Below, one piece after another: positions 11,204-22,898 of a stretch of 64,000 bases of DNA (positions within the stretch are counted from its first letter, which is position 1; each line of letters starts with the position of its first letter). The position numbers were made by a program, and so were the translations under genes. The stretch is taken from contig JAHNZQ020000308.1 in the NCBI GenBank assembly GCA_019155205.2, positions 5,791,798-5,855,797 of the forward strand. The letters are read 5' to 3'. This DNA is from Gracilaria vermiculophylla. Its lineage: Eukaryota; Rhodophyta; Florideophyceae; Gracilariales; Gracilariaceae. Below the pieces are notes generated by a model. That model had not been told where the DNA came from and did not search any database. It saw nothing but the letters and a program-made list of their open reading frames with translations.

Positions 11204-12397
11204 ATGTTTTCCGAAAGAGTTTCGTTCGCATTTGTTTTGGGGCTCATGCTCATCATTACCAAGGTCTCATGTCAGGCAATCCGGGGAGCTTTTATAGCCG
11301 AGGTAAAAGGAAAATGTACTGGTCCATGCCGCCAGGCCATCCGGGACTCTCTCTCATTGGACCCAGCCACTTCAGGATGCCGGCCCACAAGGGCTTCTAT
11401 GATCGGAGATCTCTCTTTTGTGGATATTATCTGTCCTTCTTCTGTCTCTCTGTCGCAAGTAGGGGTTGCTAACGTTCTGCAATTCGGATCAATTGTGGGA
11501 AATGTCAATTTTAATTTGGTGCAACAGGACTTTGTTGTCACCACAGCTGCCAACACTACCAATCTGTGGGGCATCGATGAAGCCGATGGCGGTGTGGCAA
11601 GGCAAAACGGCAGTATAGTGAGGGATGGATTAAGGACATGCAGCACTTCAAGCAAAAATGGTGCAGGCGCGAACGTTTGGGTGCTGGACACTGGGTGTAC
11701 TCCAACTTCGGGAGGATTCTGCGCAGGTTATTACGGAGGATCACCTATTTGCAAGGACAATCAAGGGCATGGTACTCATGTTGCAGGGACTGTGAATAGT
11801 CCGCTGTACGGCGTCGCCCCATCCGCTGTTCGGAGTTGTGTCAAAGTTTTGAGCGACAATGGGTCTGGATTGATTTCGACTGTCATAAGGGGCATAGAAT
11901 TTGCCGTGAACAACAGGGGAGCTTTTGCTAACGGTGATGTCATCAATTTATCACTGAGCGGGCCACGGAGTGAACTCTTAAATGACGCAGTATCACAGGC
12001 CAAGAGGCTTGGAGTTTTCTTTGCGATTGCAGCTGGAAATAATGCTGCAAATGCATGTAACTACTCCCCAGCATCAACCCCCGGCGGTGGTATTTTCTCT
12101 ATTCAAGCTCACGACATTAATCTGAATCCCGCCAGCTTCACAAATTACGCAACCTCAGACATGATATGCACGAGGTTTTCTGCCCCAGGGGTTTCAATTT
12201 TGTCTGATGGATTGAGACCTGGGTCAACCAGTAGGTTATCAGGAACATCTATGGCGTCCGCTCACGTTGCCGGGGTGTTGGCGATCTTGTTGTCTGACGG
12301 AAAACGTCCGACAGGAAGACTATTAGGAAACAACACAGAGATAATCAGAATCCCTGGTGCTCTCAGTCGACGTACTCTTGGACTTGTTTGCATGTAA
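11204..12397 (+). CDS. Secreted subtilisin-like serine protease (proteinase K type, S8)
   Basis: An intact single-exon gene of 397 codons. The open frame extends four codons upstream to a GTG, but the first ATG at 11204 gives a good signal peptide: a hydrophobic core FAFVLGLMLIITKVSCQA ending near residue 24. Residues about 30-110 look like an I9-type inhibitory propeptide, and the mature enzyme would start near TTAANTTNLWGID, as in proteinase K relatives. The catalytic triad is present: Asp162 in VLDTGC, His189 in GHGTHVAG, Ser349 in GTSMAS; Asn279 in AAGNN fits the oxyanion hole. Several cysteines in propeptide and mature part suggest disulfides, in keeping with secretion. Length matches the family. 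It probably cleaves extracellular protein; its substrate cannot be read from sequence. It is the only complete host-type gene in the window and lies between transposon-derived tracts. Confidence 0.93.
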   Translation: MFSERVSFAFVLGLMLIITKVSCQAIRGAFIAEVKGKCTGPCRQAIRDSLSLDPATSGCRPTRASMIGDLSFVDIICPSSVSLSQVGVANVLQFGSIVGNVNFNLVQQDFVVTTAANTTNLWGIDEADGGVARQNGSIVRDGLRTCSTSSKNGAGANVWVLDTGCTPTSGGFCAGYYGGSPICKDNQGHGTHVAGTVNSPLYGVAPSAVRSCVKVLSDNGSGLISTVIRGIEFAVNNRGAFANGDVINLSLSGPRSELLNDAVSQAKRLGVFFAIAAGNNAANACNYSPASTPGGGIFSIQAHDINLNPASFTNYATSDMICTRFSAPGVSILSDGLRPGSTSRLSGTSMASAHVAGVLAILLSDGKRPTGRLLGNNTEIIRIPGALSRRTLGLVCM

Positions 12398-12596
12398 GCA
12401 AAGTGGGCCATGATCTAAATGGTATCCGGCAATTCAATACTAGCAATGAAAATTGGTGAATGGGTTGGCAGTTATCAGTTTCATATTGCATATGATATAG
12501 AGGTTTATGATAAAGTAGAAAATAATAATCAGAGTATCAGCATGTTTTAAAGTTTTGATGGTTGCGATGATTTCTCATGCTTTCTATCTTGTAATC

Positions 12597-12602
12597 AATA
12601 AA
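12597..12602 (+). terminator. AATAAA polyadenylation signal candidate
   Basis: AATAAA occurs about 200 bp after the subtilase stop codon on the same strand. It is a plausible polyadenylation signal, though AT-rich surroundings make chance matches common. Confidence 0.35.
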
Positions 12603-14905
12603 GATGGCAAGAAATCAATTTTTTCAGCGTCACTTTATTTCCTTAAGCTCAGAATTCGTTCTTCTGTTGATATCATCCTTATCATTCCCACCTCTTGAAG
12701 TATGGATCGACATTCAAGAGAAAAAACTTCCACTTCACTGCCAACTTTCTGCAACACAATTATTGCATTCAATTCCAAACTTGGTCTACGTCGAAATTGT
12801 AGTGTCAGCGAGCTGCAGATCGAAGACGGTATCAGTACTTTGACATCTCCATTACTCTGCCTTCGGCATCCATATGAGCGGCCATAGATCAGGTGGTAAC
12901 CACCGTGAGTTCTTTTCCCCGAAGACCGTGACCCCGGGTTCTTGTCTTTGCATGGCCTCTTCCCCTAGTTCACTATAGAAATGAAAATCTTTTTCGAGTG
13001 CAAGCTGAAGTAAGAGATCGGGTCTGTGTCACCTTGGGTTTCCCCGTTGGCCAGGATAAGCGGGGCAGAAGAGGAAGTCAAATTGCGGGTGGAAGTATTT
13101 GCTGCGGCGCCTATTGCGCACGGAAAGATTCGCGTAAGCTCAAAGGTCATTTGAGAACGCCCTTGATATCTGTTCCTCCAGCCTACTATTGCATACCAAT
13201 CGAGAATTTTCTACTATGAAACGTCTTCCTTGCGATTAACTAAAATCATCGACAAAGCATTGAGGGAAGCACTTTCACGTGTTTCCAGAGACGCCCACTC
13301 TTTGAAGAACTAGGAAGGGTACAGAGTTTATTTTGCAACGGATTTTTTGCTAAGTCATCCAAAACTGGGGATCAAAACCATTTTAGGAAATGCAGAAAAG
13401 TTGTCAGTAGCTTTTTAGATCAGTTTTAAATAATAGTAAGCGCCCAGAATCGATAAATCGACGCCTCAACCCTCAAATTTACTAATAGCTCGGACCGCAA
13501 TGCAGCATGAATCTGTTCCCGCGTGATGGTTGAAAGCTGCTTGGGTTTCTGCAACGGCCACAACACTATCCAAAAGGTCTTCCAAGCGGTTCAGTCCGAA
13601 TGCTCTTCACAGCGTTTTCACCCACCTTTCTCAAATTTCGAACTACGTGTTCTTCTCTTTCTGGACTCCAGCCATCTGGAAGTATTGCTATGGCTCATTC
13701 TCGAATGTGGTATGTTCTCCGCATAAGGTCTTCTGTTTCGTGGAATACCAAGCGAGAGAAGCAACCATGAAAAAGAAACAGATTATCGTCTGACGAAGTT
13801 TACACTCAAACACCTCTTCTGCGACATTCGTAGCAAATGCCGAGAGAATCGAAGCAGCAGTCGAGATAGGCTCTTGAACAAGGTATTAATAAGCTTATTT
13901 TATATACCCCATCTGTTATTATGTGTAACACAAATAGAGGCACTGCGACACATAGAACCACAAAGACACTCCACAAGCCACACTGTCGCCAAATACTGTC
14001 GTGAAGACAGCCTTCGAGCTCCATTTTTATAGAGAATTGAATCGCATAAGGTATTGTCAGTATAAGCTAGATTTGTGATCGCAGCACATTATCTACAAAT
14101 AACGACATAGAGTCCGCTGTTCTTCCACGAAAATCAGCCCGACTCTGTTTCAAATCGTAACAGCAGTCGAGATAAGCGCTTGAGATTGAGCCTCTTCAAT
14201 ATCCTCCAGCTGTTATGAGGCGTCTCAATGGGGTATGTGATGATGTGCGATTACGACTTATTTCGAGTTCGACTCCATCTGGGATTGCAGACGCTGGCTT
14301 TACCTCTCGCAGAGCAAACAAAGCCACAAGCATAAAGAGGAAATAAGAAAATCTAGCCATCGTCATTCTCGCTGGTCACTGATAAGATCAACAGAGGGAC
14401 AGAAAGATGATGTCCTTTAGCGAGGTCCTTGTCATCCAATCGATTCTGAGCTTCGTTTCACCGTTGTGGGAAGCCATTACTGTCCCAAGAGGTTAAGTCT
14501 TGTTCCAGGTGTAAGAGATGGCTACCTGCACATCAATTATCTAGAACAAGTTCGAGAAAGGTTCTAATCTTACAGTCACACAATATAAAATGGATAGTTT
14601 TCACATTCAGAAAACGCAGAAGCGCAAACTGATTATCTGCTTTTCTTTTATCGAAAATAGGCGACGCTGACGTTGAATAGAGCAATTCTACTGAGTACCA
14701 TTCATTCCCAAGTACATAGTATGACATTTAAACCGTTGAACTTCACAACTTAAATCTTCATATGTGTTCATAACCGTTTGAGAATGAGTCACATTGATTC
14801 GATGCAGCAAGCCCGACCGGATGCGCCTGAAGAGTCATGGAAGCAGCGAGAAGCTCAAACGTGTGGTTGAAGTTCATCGCCGTTCGCAGCAGAGCACAGC
14901 ATGCT
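12603..14905. other. Intergenic, nothing firm
   Basis: Only short frames (60-90 codons, for example 13523-13793 plus and 13806-14024 minus) without domains. No repeat or RNA gene is apparent. Confidence 0.4.
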
Positions 14906-14907
14906 TT

Positions 14908-16190
14908 TTTTTCTTGTACTGCCTTTGCTTTTGTAGCTTTCTTGGCGGATATGAGGAAGTATAATGGTTTGAAAAGGCGTATGCCAATTCTCTCTGTAAT
15001 ACTTTTTCTCGTCTCTTTCGAAAGAAGTTTGTTTTGTGACCAGAGAGTATACTACTAGATCAATAGAGAGAGAGTTTGTGTCTCGGTCAGAAAAATTGTA
15101 GAGGAGAGATAGATAGTTCTATGTAGCAGATCCTGATAAGAATGGCGAGCGTTGTACAACATCGTTTGTAAGAAAGCATATCCTTCCAATCCCCCTCAGA
15201 CGATGTTAGAGAGGCGAGAGTAGATGTGGTACTGCACCAAAAGGGCGTGCGTAGGAGAATGGCGGTTGAGACTAGTAGAGTACGAGGACGAGAGAGGGAG
15301 TAGTATCGAGAATACTGAGGATAGAAAACTAGGTGTGTAAGTGCGACGTGCGACGTGTAGAGGTTGGCGAATGAGTGCGACGTGTGTTACGTTCCAGACA
15401 TGCTCTTGAGAGAAAACTCGAGAAAACCGAATCGAAAATGCGACGATCGGGAATCGAACTCGGGGCATCGTGTAGCGTATCGTGGGTGCCGTAACTTGTG
15501 ACGATGGAGTACAAAATTAGACCAACAGAGATAGTGTGCCCCGGCCACGACACGGTAGAGGGGAGATAGGTGGTAGTATGCAGCAGATTCCGACATTTTT
15601 TATCAGTATTCTTTACTTTTACTCTTCTAAAAGTAGTAGGATTACATATGTTCCAGCTTCACAGGTTTCGTGGATGCAGGCAGGTGTGAGACGTAGACAG
15701 CATTCAGACACGTTTCAATGCCTCAGAAAAGTTCTGCTTGAAACCTTCCGAATCGTGTCTTCGGATCATCTACTGTTTTATTCTCGTCACAGGATATGAC
15801 CTCTGGTTTTGATCGAGTGGAATTTTTTCTATTGAGGAGAATAATCTTATCCTCGTGCAGAGGGCTGCCGAAAAGTTTGAAAAAATACAGTTGAAAAGCG
15901 GCTCACGTTGGGTTGTTGGGAATAAAGTAATATAGTTTGTAAAAGCTGAAAAGTTTCTCTCAACTACAATGTTGAAGGGGTCGGTGAGTTAGATGTGGGT
16001 CTTTCTCTCAGAGCACAAAAACAATCCACTTTTTACATTGAATATCGTTGCAAAATAAAACAAGCCCGGCACTGAAACAGTATGAGAGAAACTACTCGCA
16101 CTTCAGTTTTAATTGTTGGCTGTAAATTTGTAAGGTTGCCAGCTAACATTAATAGGCTTTATAATCGGAGCGGTGGTTCTGAGTGATGGC
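14908..16190 (+). repeat. Dispersed repeat family R2, copy 1 (split by an insertion)
   Basis: The segments 14908-15040 and 15600-16190 align, in order, with the reverse complement of 60910-61610. Shared landmarks include AGGCGTATG, TCTCTCTGTAATACTTTTTC, GAATCGTG..CATCTACTGTTTTATTC, ATAATCTTATCCTCGTG, AAAAGTTTCTCTCAA and GAGAGAAACTACTCGCACTT. The two copies share partial protein-level similarity (RRMPILSVILFL against RRMIILSVMLFL), but neither is open throughout, so coding is doubtful. Confidence 0.65.
15045..15598. mobile_element. ~550-bp insertion inside repeat R2
   Basis: This stretch is missing from the other R2 copy. It carries related sequences at its two ends in direct orientation: GTAGAGGAGAGATAGATAGT near 15099 and GTAGAGGGGAGATAGGTGGT near 15552, each continuing to a version of TATG(T/C)AGCAGAT(C/T)C(T/C)GA. 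On the minus strand at 15433-15448 it contains GAGTTCGATTCCC, a good match to the tRNA-type B box. A SINE or a very short LTR-type element would fit; no coding capacity is evident. Borders are accurate only to some 10 bases. Confidence 0.4.
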
Positions 16191-16954
16191 GATTATATCC
16201 TCATTTCACTCAGTAACTTCTGGCAGAATCCAAAGACTTAGACAGTGCGGTCCAACAGAAATTCACATGGTGCATAGAAAAAGGAATACCAAACATTGTT
16301 GACCGGTGATGGGAGACGATACTGCCCGGCTTTGCATTTTATGACACTAAAGCATGTCAGCATGATACAATAATACAGGTTTGGTGTGCCACGTGGGCTG
16401 AGTCAGTCGCCTACTCGACACAGAGCTAAGGATCCCCTCTTGATAAAAAGTATACGAGGAGTCTTTTCTTCGTGATCAAGTCTTCTGTCCAACAACACAG
16501 TGAAATATCCACAACCCGAGAGCAATCGAAGACATTTTGATATCAGACAACATGACATGCATTACTCGTTGCAAAACTTCCGTAAAGATAACATGTCACC
16601 ACATTCCTTGCTTACGGAGCCCTCCGCGTGCCATCGTTGCACCTTCTGTATACTACAGGGGAAGGTTGGCGTGACTCAGGAAAAATTGAGAGAGAAAATC
16701 ATGCAGACTTTCATGCTTGCAATTAATTCAAAATGAGAAAACAAAAAAATTACGTGAAGAAACTTAAGGCGCTCCATTTCCGATTAAAGGTACACTTTCA
16801 GAAAACAAGGATTTGGAGTTTTGTTGCTGAAAGCCACCCTACGTCGTTTTCAGCAGCGATGTAAAAAACTAGTCGAAGCGGTTTGGAGGTGCGATCAAGC
16901 CTTGAGCGAGTTTGGGGTCACGCTGCGACATACAGGCACTTGACACCAGGCGGC
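16191..16954. other. Intergenic, nothing firm
   Basis: A 78-codon plus-strand frame at 16500-16736 has no recognisable domain. No other feature is supported before the assembly gap. Confidence 0.4.
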
Positions 16955-17054
16955 NNNNNNNNNNNNNNNNNNNNNNNNNNNNNNNNNNNNNNNNNNNNNN
17001 NNNNNNNNNNNNNNNNNNNNNNNNNNNNNNNNNNNNNNNNNNNNNNNNNNNNNN
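16955..17054. other. Assembly gap (100 N)
   Basis: A run of exactly 100 N, the usual placeholder for a gap of unknown size. Reading frames drawn across it are meaningless. Confidence 0.99.
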
Positions 17055-17994
17055 TACTCAGCAGTACGTGGCATACCGACAGGGTGCGCTGTTTTCCCAG
17101 CTGTCGAGATGCACCCCTCTGTGGCTGTGACGGGTTTTTGAGAATCAACACGTGCCAATGGTGACCACAGGATCCAAACCAATCGCAAAACGGACAGGAA
17201 TCAACGTTGTAGCGGACATCCTTCTTCGTTCTCAGAAATAAACCCAATCTTGCTTGCAAAATAGAGCAACACACAATAAATAAAATAGATTAAAATCTAC
17301 GACATTTTCTGCATGATTTTCCACTTAAACATTCAACACAATGTAGACAACGTTCTTCTAATAACGTAGCCCAACACTGCCCAGCGCTGAAAGCAAGCTA
17401 ATCATTGGGCGGTACTGTTTTCATGGTCAAGCTTTGCGCACTAATATCGCCATGATTTTACGAACGATTGTCATAAAAAGAATAATATGGCGATAAATGA
17501 AGCTAAAACAGATATACCCAGTTCTGCAAAATAAACACGTCTTCTTTCTTCAAAGCTCATCACTGATAAAGTCAAATTAATAAAAGTCCTCGGAAAACAA
17601 ACCAAAATGTTGAATAAGAAGATTTATATTTTCCTTTGATCAGACATTTAGTTTTAAAAACATTGATTGTTTTTTGCATTATTTGTTTCAGACTTTCACA
17701 AGAAAAAAAACGTTATACATACTTATAAGTCTCGAAGAGCTTTAATAAGATGTTTGGACTGTCGTGCTGAAAATATTCGGTTTTTAAAAAACTTCAAATT
17801 GGATATCCCTTTCAAAATCACAGTGTATTTTACAACTCAAGCCCATTATGTCTTTTTCAGTAGCAGAGTGTTGAATATTTTCAAAAGAAGTTGAAAAATA
17901 AAGAGATGAACATGATAATGAAAGAGTTGGAATGAAAGTGTTGTTTTGCCTCAGAGCCTTCAGGGCACTGAGCAATCACCTTTTATGCTGTTGC
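17055..17994. other. AT-rich intergenic stretch
   Basis: Only short frames (17667-17894 plus, 17784-17975 minus), both low-complexity. Nothing firm. Confidence 0.4.
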
Positions 17995-18710
17995 TTAATG
18001 TTTTGGTTTGGCTACAAAAATGCTAGCGTCTATGGGACCAGCGACCTCATATAGAGTCAGCGCACCTGTCTGATAGACACTAGACTCCGTTGCATTGACA
18101 ACCCGTTGCGTTTCAGGCGGGCTGAGCTCTAGGCAATTTTGGCAAAGTTCAACACTTGGTCTTTTTACAGCAAACAATTGAATGCAACTTTACTATACGT
18201 TTATGACCATCTATAGCTTCCTACAATGCTCAATTTTGTTTTTGTAAAATGATTTGACACAACCGAGTCACTAGTAAGATTCTTCATGCATTCTACAGTA
18301 TTGGGTTTTGATTCTGAGGCGTCCAGCATTCACGATACAACTTGTTGGGTATCCTTCACGAACTGCGGCAATGTCACTCATCAGCCGTTTACCGGCAGTA
18401 GAAGAAGACTTGGTGATTACATCCAACTGGCTTTTGGAGTCCATAAGCACCTTTAATTGTATACTCTTCCCAGTCATACCTTTCAGATTCTTTGCAGTGC
18501 ATACGCAAAATAAATGCATCAGCAAAAGCATATACTTTTCGGCCTAATACACTTCTGATAATCTTTTTGCTCTTGTAACGAAAACAATAAACTATATTGC
18601 GGTTATTGTTCTTGTGGGCTAAAAGCACAATGTATCAATTTGGAGATTTGCAGTCTTCATTATTTGCTAAACAAGCATCAGAGTAAAGCGTGAAGCATAA
18701 GCTATCCAAA
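17995..18710 (-). pseudogene. Retrotransposon RNase H remnant
   Basis: Read on the minus strand from about 18700, the sequence gives YSDACLANNEDCKSPN, then RYKSKKIIRSVLGRKVYAFA, then after a frame change VLMDSKSQLDVITKS and KRLMSDIAAVREGY. This order, an SDA..ANN.D opening, a KSK+..RSVLG.E.yA.ADAF block and a (D)SKSL.D...KRLM.Di..lR.gY block, is that of the RNase H domain of a retrotransposon polyprotein. Stops and at least one frameshift make it a remnant. A frame at 17995-18177 lies where the end of the polyprotein would be. No LTRs are visible around it. Confidence 0.6.
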
Positions 18711-20109
18711 TAAGTCTATTTATAATTCAAGGTTTTTCTTGTTTATGAGGTATGAAGTTGCCTGCTGTGTAGCTTTCATTTGTTATCTTCGGTCCTCTGC
18801 AAACTTTTTTTTCGTTTGCTTGGGAACGTTTGTTCACCAAGAATTAAATATGTGGTCTCATGTTATATATTCAAGCTAGTGTAATTCTTGCGGATGTGAA
18901 CGATTATTATTTCCAGTCAGAGATGGGAGACAAGTTTTCAAGTTTCTCAGTCTTGCTGATAGAGAAACTGTTGTTCCCAGTCTTCACATAGACTTCGGAT
19001 GAAACTACAATTTTTTTCCATAAAATATTGAAATGAAAGTTAGTTGCGACCATAACAGTGTGTGGGTTTAAAGGAAGAGGTTAGGAATCCTGTTACAAAC
19101 AAATGTTTACAACTTCGATGAACTCGGTGACTCTCGAAGACAGTAGCAGTTAACCCAATACACTAACTTGACATAAATAGAGACAAACAGAATAGCACAA
19201 GTACAAATACAAATTAAACGGTTGCCAAGTCACCACAAAAGTACAAGCATTCATATTCAAACATTCATATCAAACATTCATATCAAACATTCATAGTGGG
19301 GGGTCTTCTCACCAACGACGTCTACTGGTCACGAGGAGCCTATACGTACTCTTGTATCTTCAGATGGCCCATGCAAACCGTCTTTACCCGTGTTCAGCCG
19401 GCCGTCATACATACACACCATGCTTCTGACTTGCAACTCCATAAGTCTATCATGTGATATATTTGGCGAACGTTTGAGATGCAGGTGTGCACACGATGCC
19501 CGAATCATGAAATAAAAGCTAAGTCGGTCTCGTGGCGGTCCTATAGCCTTCTCTCGGCCATCTTATGCGGTGTCGTCTTTCTACAGCAGAAGCGGCGTCA
19601 AGCGTCGGTATCAAACTCATCTGAAAACAAGAGAAGGGTTTTTGGTGTACTAGAAAGGGAAAAAGAGAAGGTTTTCTCTCTTTTGGGCTAACGTGAATCT
19701 CACGTGAACACTTTGCCCCCGACGTCTGTTCATTAAACGAAGATGGGCGATCTGGACTTCTGCGGATGCGTTCTATAACTATAAATGGGAGTAAACGCGT
19801 TTAGATTGTATGTAAACTGCTCTTCCCAAAGAATTCAGAGGCAGTTCAGCAAGCGGCTTGTGAGCGAATAGTACACAAAGGTGAAGGGATGCATTCAATA
19901 GTCGCCGATCATGCTACGCAGGTCATTGAGTCTCACTCATTGGGTTCTTTTAGCACTCGTGTAATGCTTTCACTTCAGCGTGAACAGATAAAACGAGCGA
20001 GTGTATTATCGGCTTTCCAACGGGTTAATCCTGAAGCGAGTCTGGGCAGGAATCGATTCACCATTGCAAGACAAAATCTGGAATTAATGATAAATGAAAA
20101 CGATTAATG
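18711..20109. other. Intergenic with a short tandem repeat
   Basis: Apart from the 13-bp repeat at 19249-19297, there are only unrecognised frames of about 70 codons (19479-19691 and 19889-20107, both plus). Confidence 0.35.
19249..19297 (+). repeat. Short tandem repeat, ~13-bp unit
   Basis: CATTCATATCAAA is repeated about 3.5 times, the first unit having one extra base. A simple minisatellite. Confidence 0.8.
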
Positions 20110-20935
20110 ATTAATTCGTTTTCAGAAATGAACGTAGTTCGGAAGATTAAGTACGCTGACGGACTTGTATGGTCGTTCATTATCTTCAAACGCAATCTTT
20201 ATTGGTTCCACTTCGACAGGAGGATCTCTTCCTTGCATGACTCCGAAAATGTCTTTGAATTCCAAGACCAATTTCCTTAGATCAAATTTAGAATCCTTGT
20301 CTAAATGTTTCGAACCACGGCTCACCATAGCATCGACTGCGCTTCAGCTTTGTCAGCTAAAAAGTGCATGAAGCCATTGTAACCAGCCTCTAAATTAGCC
20401 CTTCTCGTAGGGCATCATCCATTCGCGATTTCAAATCAGGCAGTTGTACGACAGAAATAATAAGCTGAATAGAAGCCTAAGGAGCTGTTTGAATGAATTT
20501 CCAGCCTCTTCTTTCGCAAATCTCAAAATATGATACAAAAACCATCATATTTCGTAGCCGCGCATCTGCTTCGTTTGAATCGATCTTTATATTTCGCTTG
20601 ACATCAGCAAGATTGGCTTAAACAGAGATAGATTCGGTTCCACCCGTAATTTCCACCAACGTCTCTTTTATAAATTCATCCGTACACTGAGCTACTTCTG
20701 AAATTTCAGCTCCAAATACACGAGCCAGTATTAACTAACTGAGAAACGTAGTAGCGAAATATAAACGGTAAGAACTCGCAACAAGTTTTGGTGGCTTCTC
20801 GTTCGGCTGAGAAGTCTAGCGCATCCCTACTTGATAAAGACTTAATTCGTGGTGCTTTGATAAGAGCGGACAAGTTCGCAATAACTCCAATTTCATCACC
20901 GTTTTCACAGATGTTCACCATTACCGACTAACTGC
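20110..20935 (-). pseudogene. Decayed gypsy-type gag-pol fragment
   Basis: On the minus strand, frames in turn give a gag-like stretch (ANLADVKRNIKIDSNEADAR ... LPDLKSRMDDALREG) and, at 20328-20122, LVLEFKDIFGV..GRDPPVE followed by VEPIKIAFEDNERPYK. The latter resembles the segment leading into reverse transcriptase in Ty3/gypsy Pol (conserved pP.kv.P..I....g.rPy). Many stops and shifts. It adjoins, with opposite orientation, the better preserved gypsy element at 21116-25936. Confidence 0.45.
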
Positions 20936-21115
20936 GCGCAGCTGTCAGTCTAAAGTGTTGCGTTTTGGATCACTAGGTCGGCTTCTTTGATGAGATAAAT
21001 GTGGTAGACTTGGTTCGCCAAGTTCCGGGTAGCCAGAAACCACTGGGCCAAGTATCTCGATGGGAGTTGTTGAGGATGATAGGCGGAGGTTCCGGGCAAC
21101 CGGAAAAGATGCCAG

Positions 21116-21322
21116 TGTGACAAATAGAAGTCAAAGCTCTAATTAAGAGTGGTACTCAAATTTAACGCGCCGTGGTCGGCAAGATATCTTGGGCTAATTT
21201 GATGGAGTCAAATTAGAAAGACGAGAAAATAAAAGGCCCCCGATCGGAGAATGATCGGAGGAGAGGAAGAAAAACTTCCCAGGGTGCCGGTTTTTGTCTC
21301 AGTGTGAGCGCGATTTGGCACA
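21116..21322 (+). repeat. 5' LTR of the 21-kb gypsy element
   Basis: The TG...CA ended 207-bp sequence matches 25730-25936. It contains an inverted repeat CCCCCGATCGG...CCGAT region near 21236 and the non-ATG start of the following open frame. Confidence 0.93.
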
Positions 21323-21363
21323 GTAATTACTTTTCGCGAACAAACGGGTCGTGTTCGCAGCTC

Positions 21364-22893
21364 ATGACAATTCTGGCAACCATGGATGAAGTAGAAAAGA
21401 CGGATCATGCGACTGTTCCCCAGAAAACGATTGTCGGTCTCAAAGCTCCTCTTCTACAGCATATCGACGTCCCATCTATATTGGCTTTTCTGAAAGAACA
21501 ACAGATTTATGAGATGAAAGTTAGTGAAAAGAACAAGGATCCTATTGTTCAGATTACTCCTACGTCGTACAAAGCATCCATAACTCACACTGTTCTTGAA
21601 ATACTGATCGATGGCGAGTATCTCTATGCGGAGAAAGTTGAAGACATAACTGAAGACATGCTCAAAGAGTGTCTCGAGAAACATTCAAAGCTGGATTTTA
21701 AGAAGTTACGCATGACTGAATGGGAACAAATTGTCGCAGATGTACGCATGAACATGAAGCTTTCTGACGCCAAGAGTCTTGTATGGCAACTAATCGTGGA
21801 CTATAAGGAAGCTTTGCGCAAAGCGGGATACACTGAAGCCATTCGCGAGTGCCCGGAAATTGCAATTTGTCATATTCGTGAGCGCACGCAGCCCCGTAAG
21901 CTTTTGAATAATATGGAGGAGATCATCCGTATGGAGTGTAAGACAAAGATCCACAAGAGTGATTTTCGCGTTTATGCTAAACGAATAGCCGAAGAAGCGC
22001 AAATAATTGAACAAGCCCGGACAGGAAGTACGCGTTCTGGTTTGGGTGGTGATGCTTCTGATATCCTACCACTGAGCGCTAACCGTACGAGTTCCAAGAA
22101 GCGGCATCTTGATTCCGACGCAAAGAAGGGAAGCACGAGTGACGAGGACTTAAAACGTCCGCGTATGCTTCCATTTTGCTGGAACAAGGAGACATGTGCT
22201 GGAGAGAGGCACAAGCTCAAGGACTGCAAGAAGGCTTCAACAGAGAAGAAGAAAGAAATATTTGCGCAAATCCGAAAGGAACAGAAAGAGAAGAAGAACA
22301 CGATCAAGACGTTGCAATCTCTTGGTATGGCTCTCAGTTCTGTAATTATTGATGTAACCTTCATTGGTCAGAGGGATGCATTGGATGTGACTCTTCTCAC
22401 TGATCAAGGAGCAGCGGTCAACTGCATTCCGACAGCAATTTTTAAGCGAATGAAGCAAAAGAACTGCGGTCGGGATGTTAAGGAATTGAATCCGACAGAT
22501 TGTTACAACTGTTTTGACAACAAGGCTCCGTCTGTAGCAGCGCGTAGCATTTGTGTCGCTGGTGTTGAGCTCGGGATCCGACATGGGACCCGACTTCGAA
22601 TAAGGAACTCGACTTGGCGGATTATGGACGTTACTTGTGACTATGTCATTCTGGGATGGCAAACCTTGGATACTTTGGGTCTAAATAATCGTGAGCATCT
22701 TAAGGCAGCAGCCACAAGACTGAAAGGAGATATAGACGTAAGTTTGCATCCACAAGAAGAGAATGTGGGGAAAAGTCGAAGAAAGCGTCTCCACTGTCTA
22801 CCGACACTTCTATATATCACAGCGTTGGTAACGTTGAGGATGAAGAACTCTCCGATGACGACGTCTATATTGATCTGGGTGAAGATGGCCTAA
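21364..22893 (+). CDS. gag-pro: Gag-protease polyprotein of the gypsy element
   Basis: This is an intact frame of 509 codons from ATG 21364; the open frame extends upstream into the LTR through a GTG. The N-terminal ~270 residues are alpha-helix-rich and charged, as expected for capsid. A basic serine-rich stretch follows (TSSKKRHLDSDAKKG). A Cys/His cluster FCWNKETCAGERHKLKDCKK resembles a zinc-knuckle-like nucleic-acid-binding motif. The aspartic protease follows: LLTDQGAAVNC in place of the usual D-S/T-G, and later VILGWQTLDTLGL, the ILG motif of retropepsins. The pol frame is open from 22704 and overlaps this ORF by 190 bp in the -1 frame, so Pol would be made by -1 frameshifting; GGGGAAAAG at 22767-22775 is a candidate slip site. 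Confidence 0.85.
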   Translation: MTILATMDEVEKTDHATVPQKTIVGLKAPLLQHIDVPSILAFLKEQQIYEMKVSEKNKDPIVQITPTSYKASITHTVLEILIDGEYLYAEKVEDITEDMLKECLEKHSKLDFKKLRMTEWEQIVADVRMNMKLSDAKSLVWQLIVDYKEALRKAGYTEAIRECPEIAICHIRERTQPRKLLNNMEEIIRMECKTKIHKSDFRVYAKRIAEEAQIIEQARTGSTRSGLGGDASDILPLSANRTSSKKRHLDSDAKKGSTSDEDLKRPRMLPFCWNKETCAGERHKLKDCKKASTEKKKEIFAQIRKEQKEKKNTIKTLQSLGMALSSVIIDVTFIGQRDALDVTLLTDQGAAVNCIPTAIFKRMKQKNCGRDVKELNPTDCYNCFDNKAPSVAARSICVAGVELGIRHGTRLRIRNSTWRIMDVTCDYVILGWQTLDTLGLNNREHLKAAATRLKGDIDVSLHPQEENVGKSRRKRLHCLPTLLYITALVTLRMKNSPMTTSILIWVKMA

Positions 22894-22898
22894 AGGAT

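Noticed and set aside
11272..11691. 139-codon minus-strand frame inside the subtilase
   Set aside because: It is the mirror of a well-supported gene in another frame.
15430..15485. tRNA on the minus strand around GAGTTCGATTCCC
   Set aside because: The T stem pairs imperfectly and no anticodon arm forms; better explained as a Pol III-type box in the nested insertion.
16883..17274. Frames spanning the N run
   Set aside because: They are open only because N cannot encode a stop.
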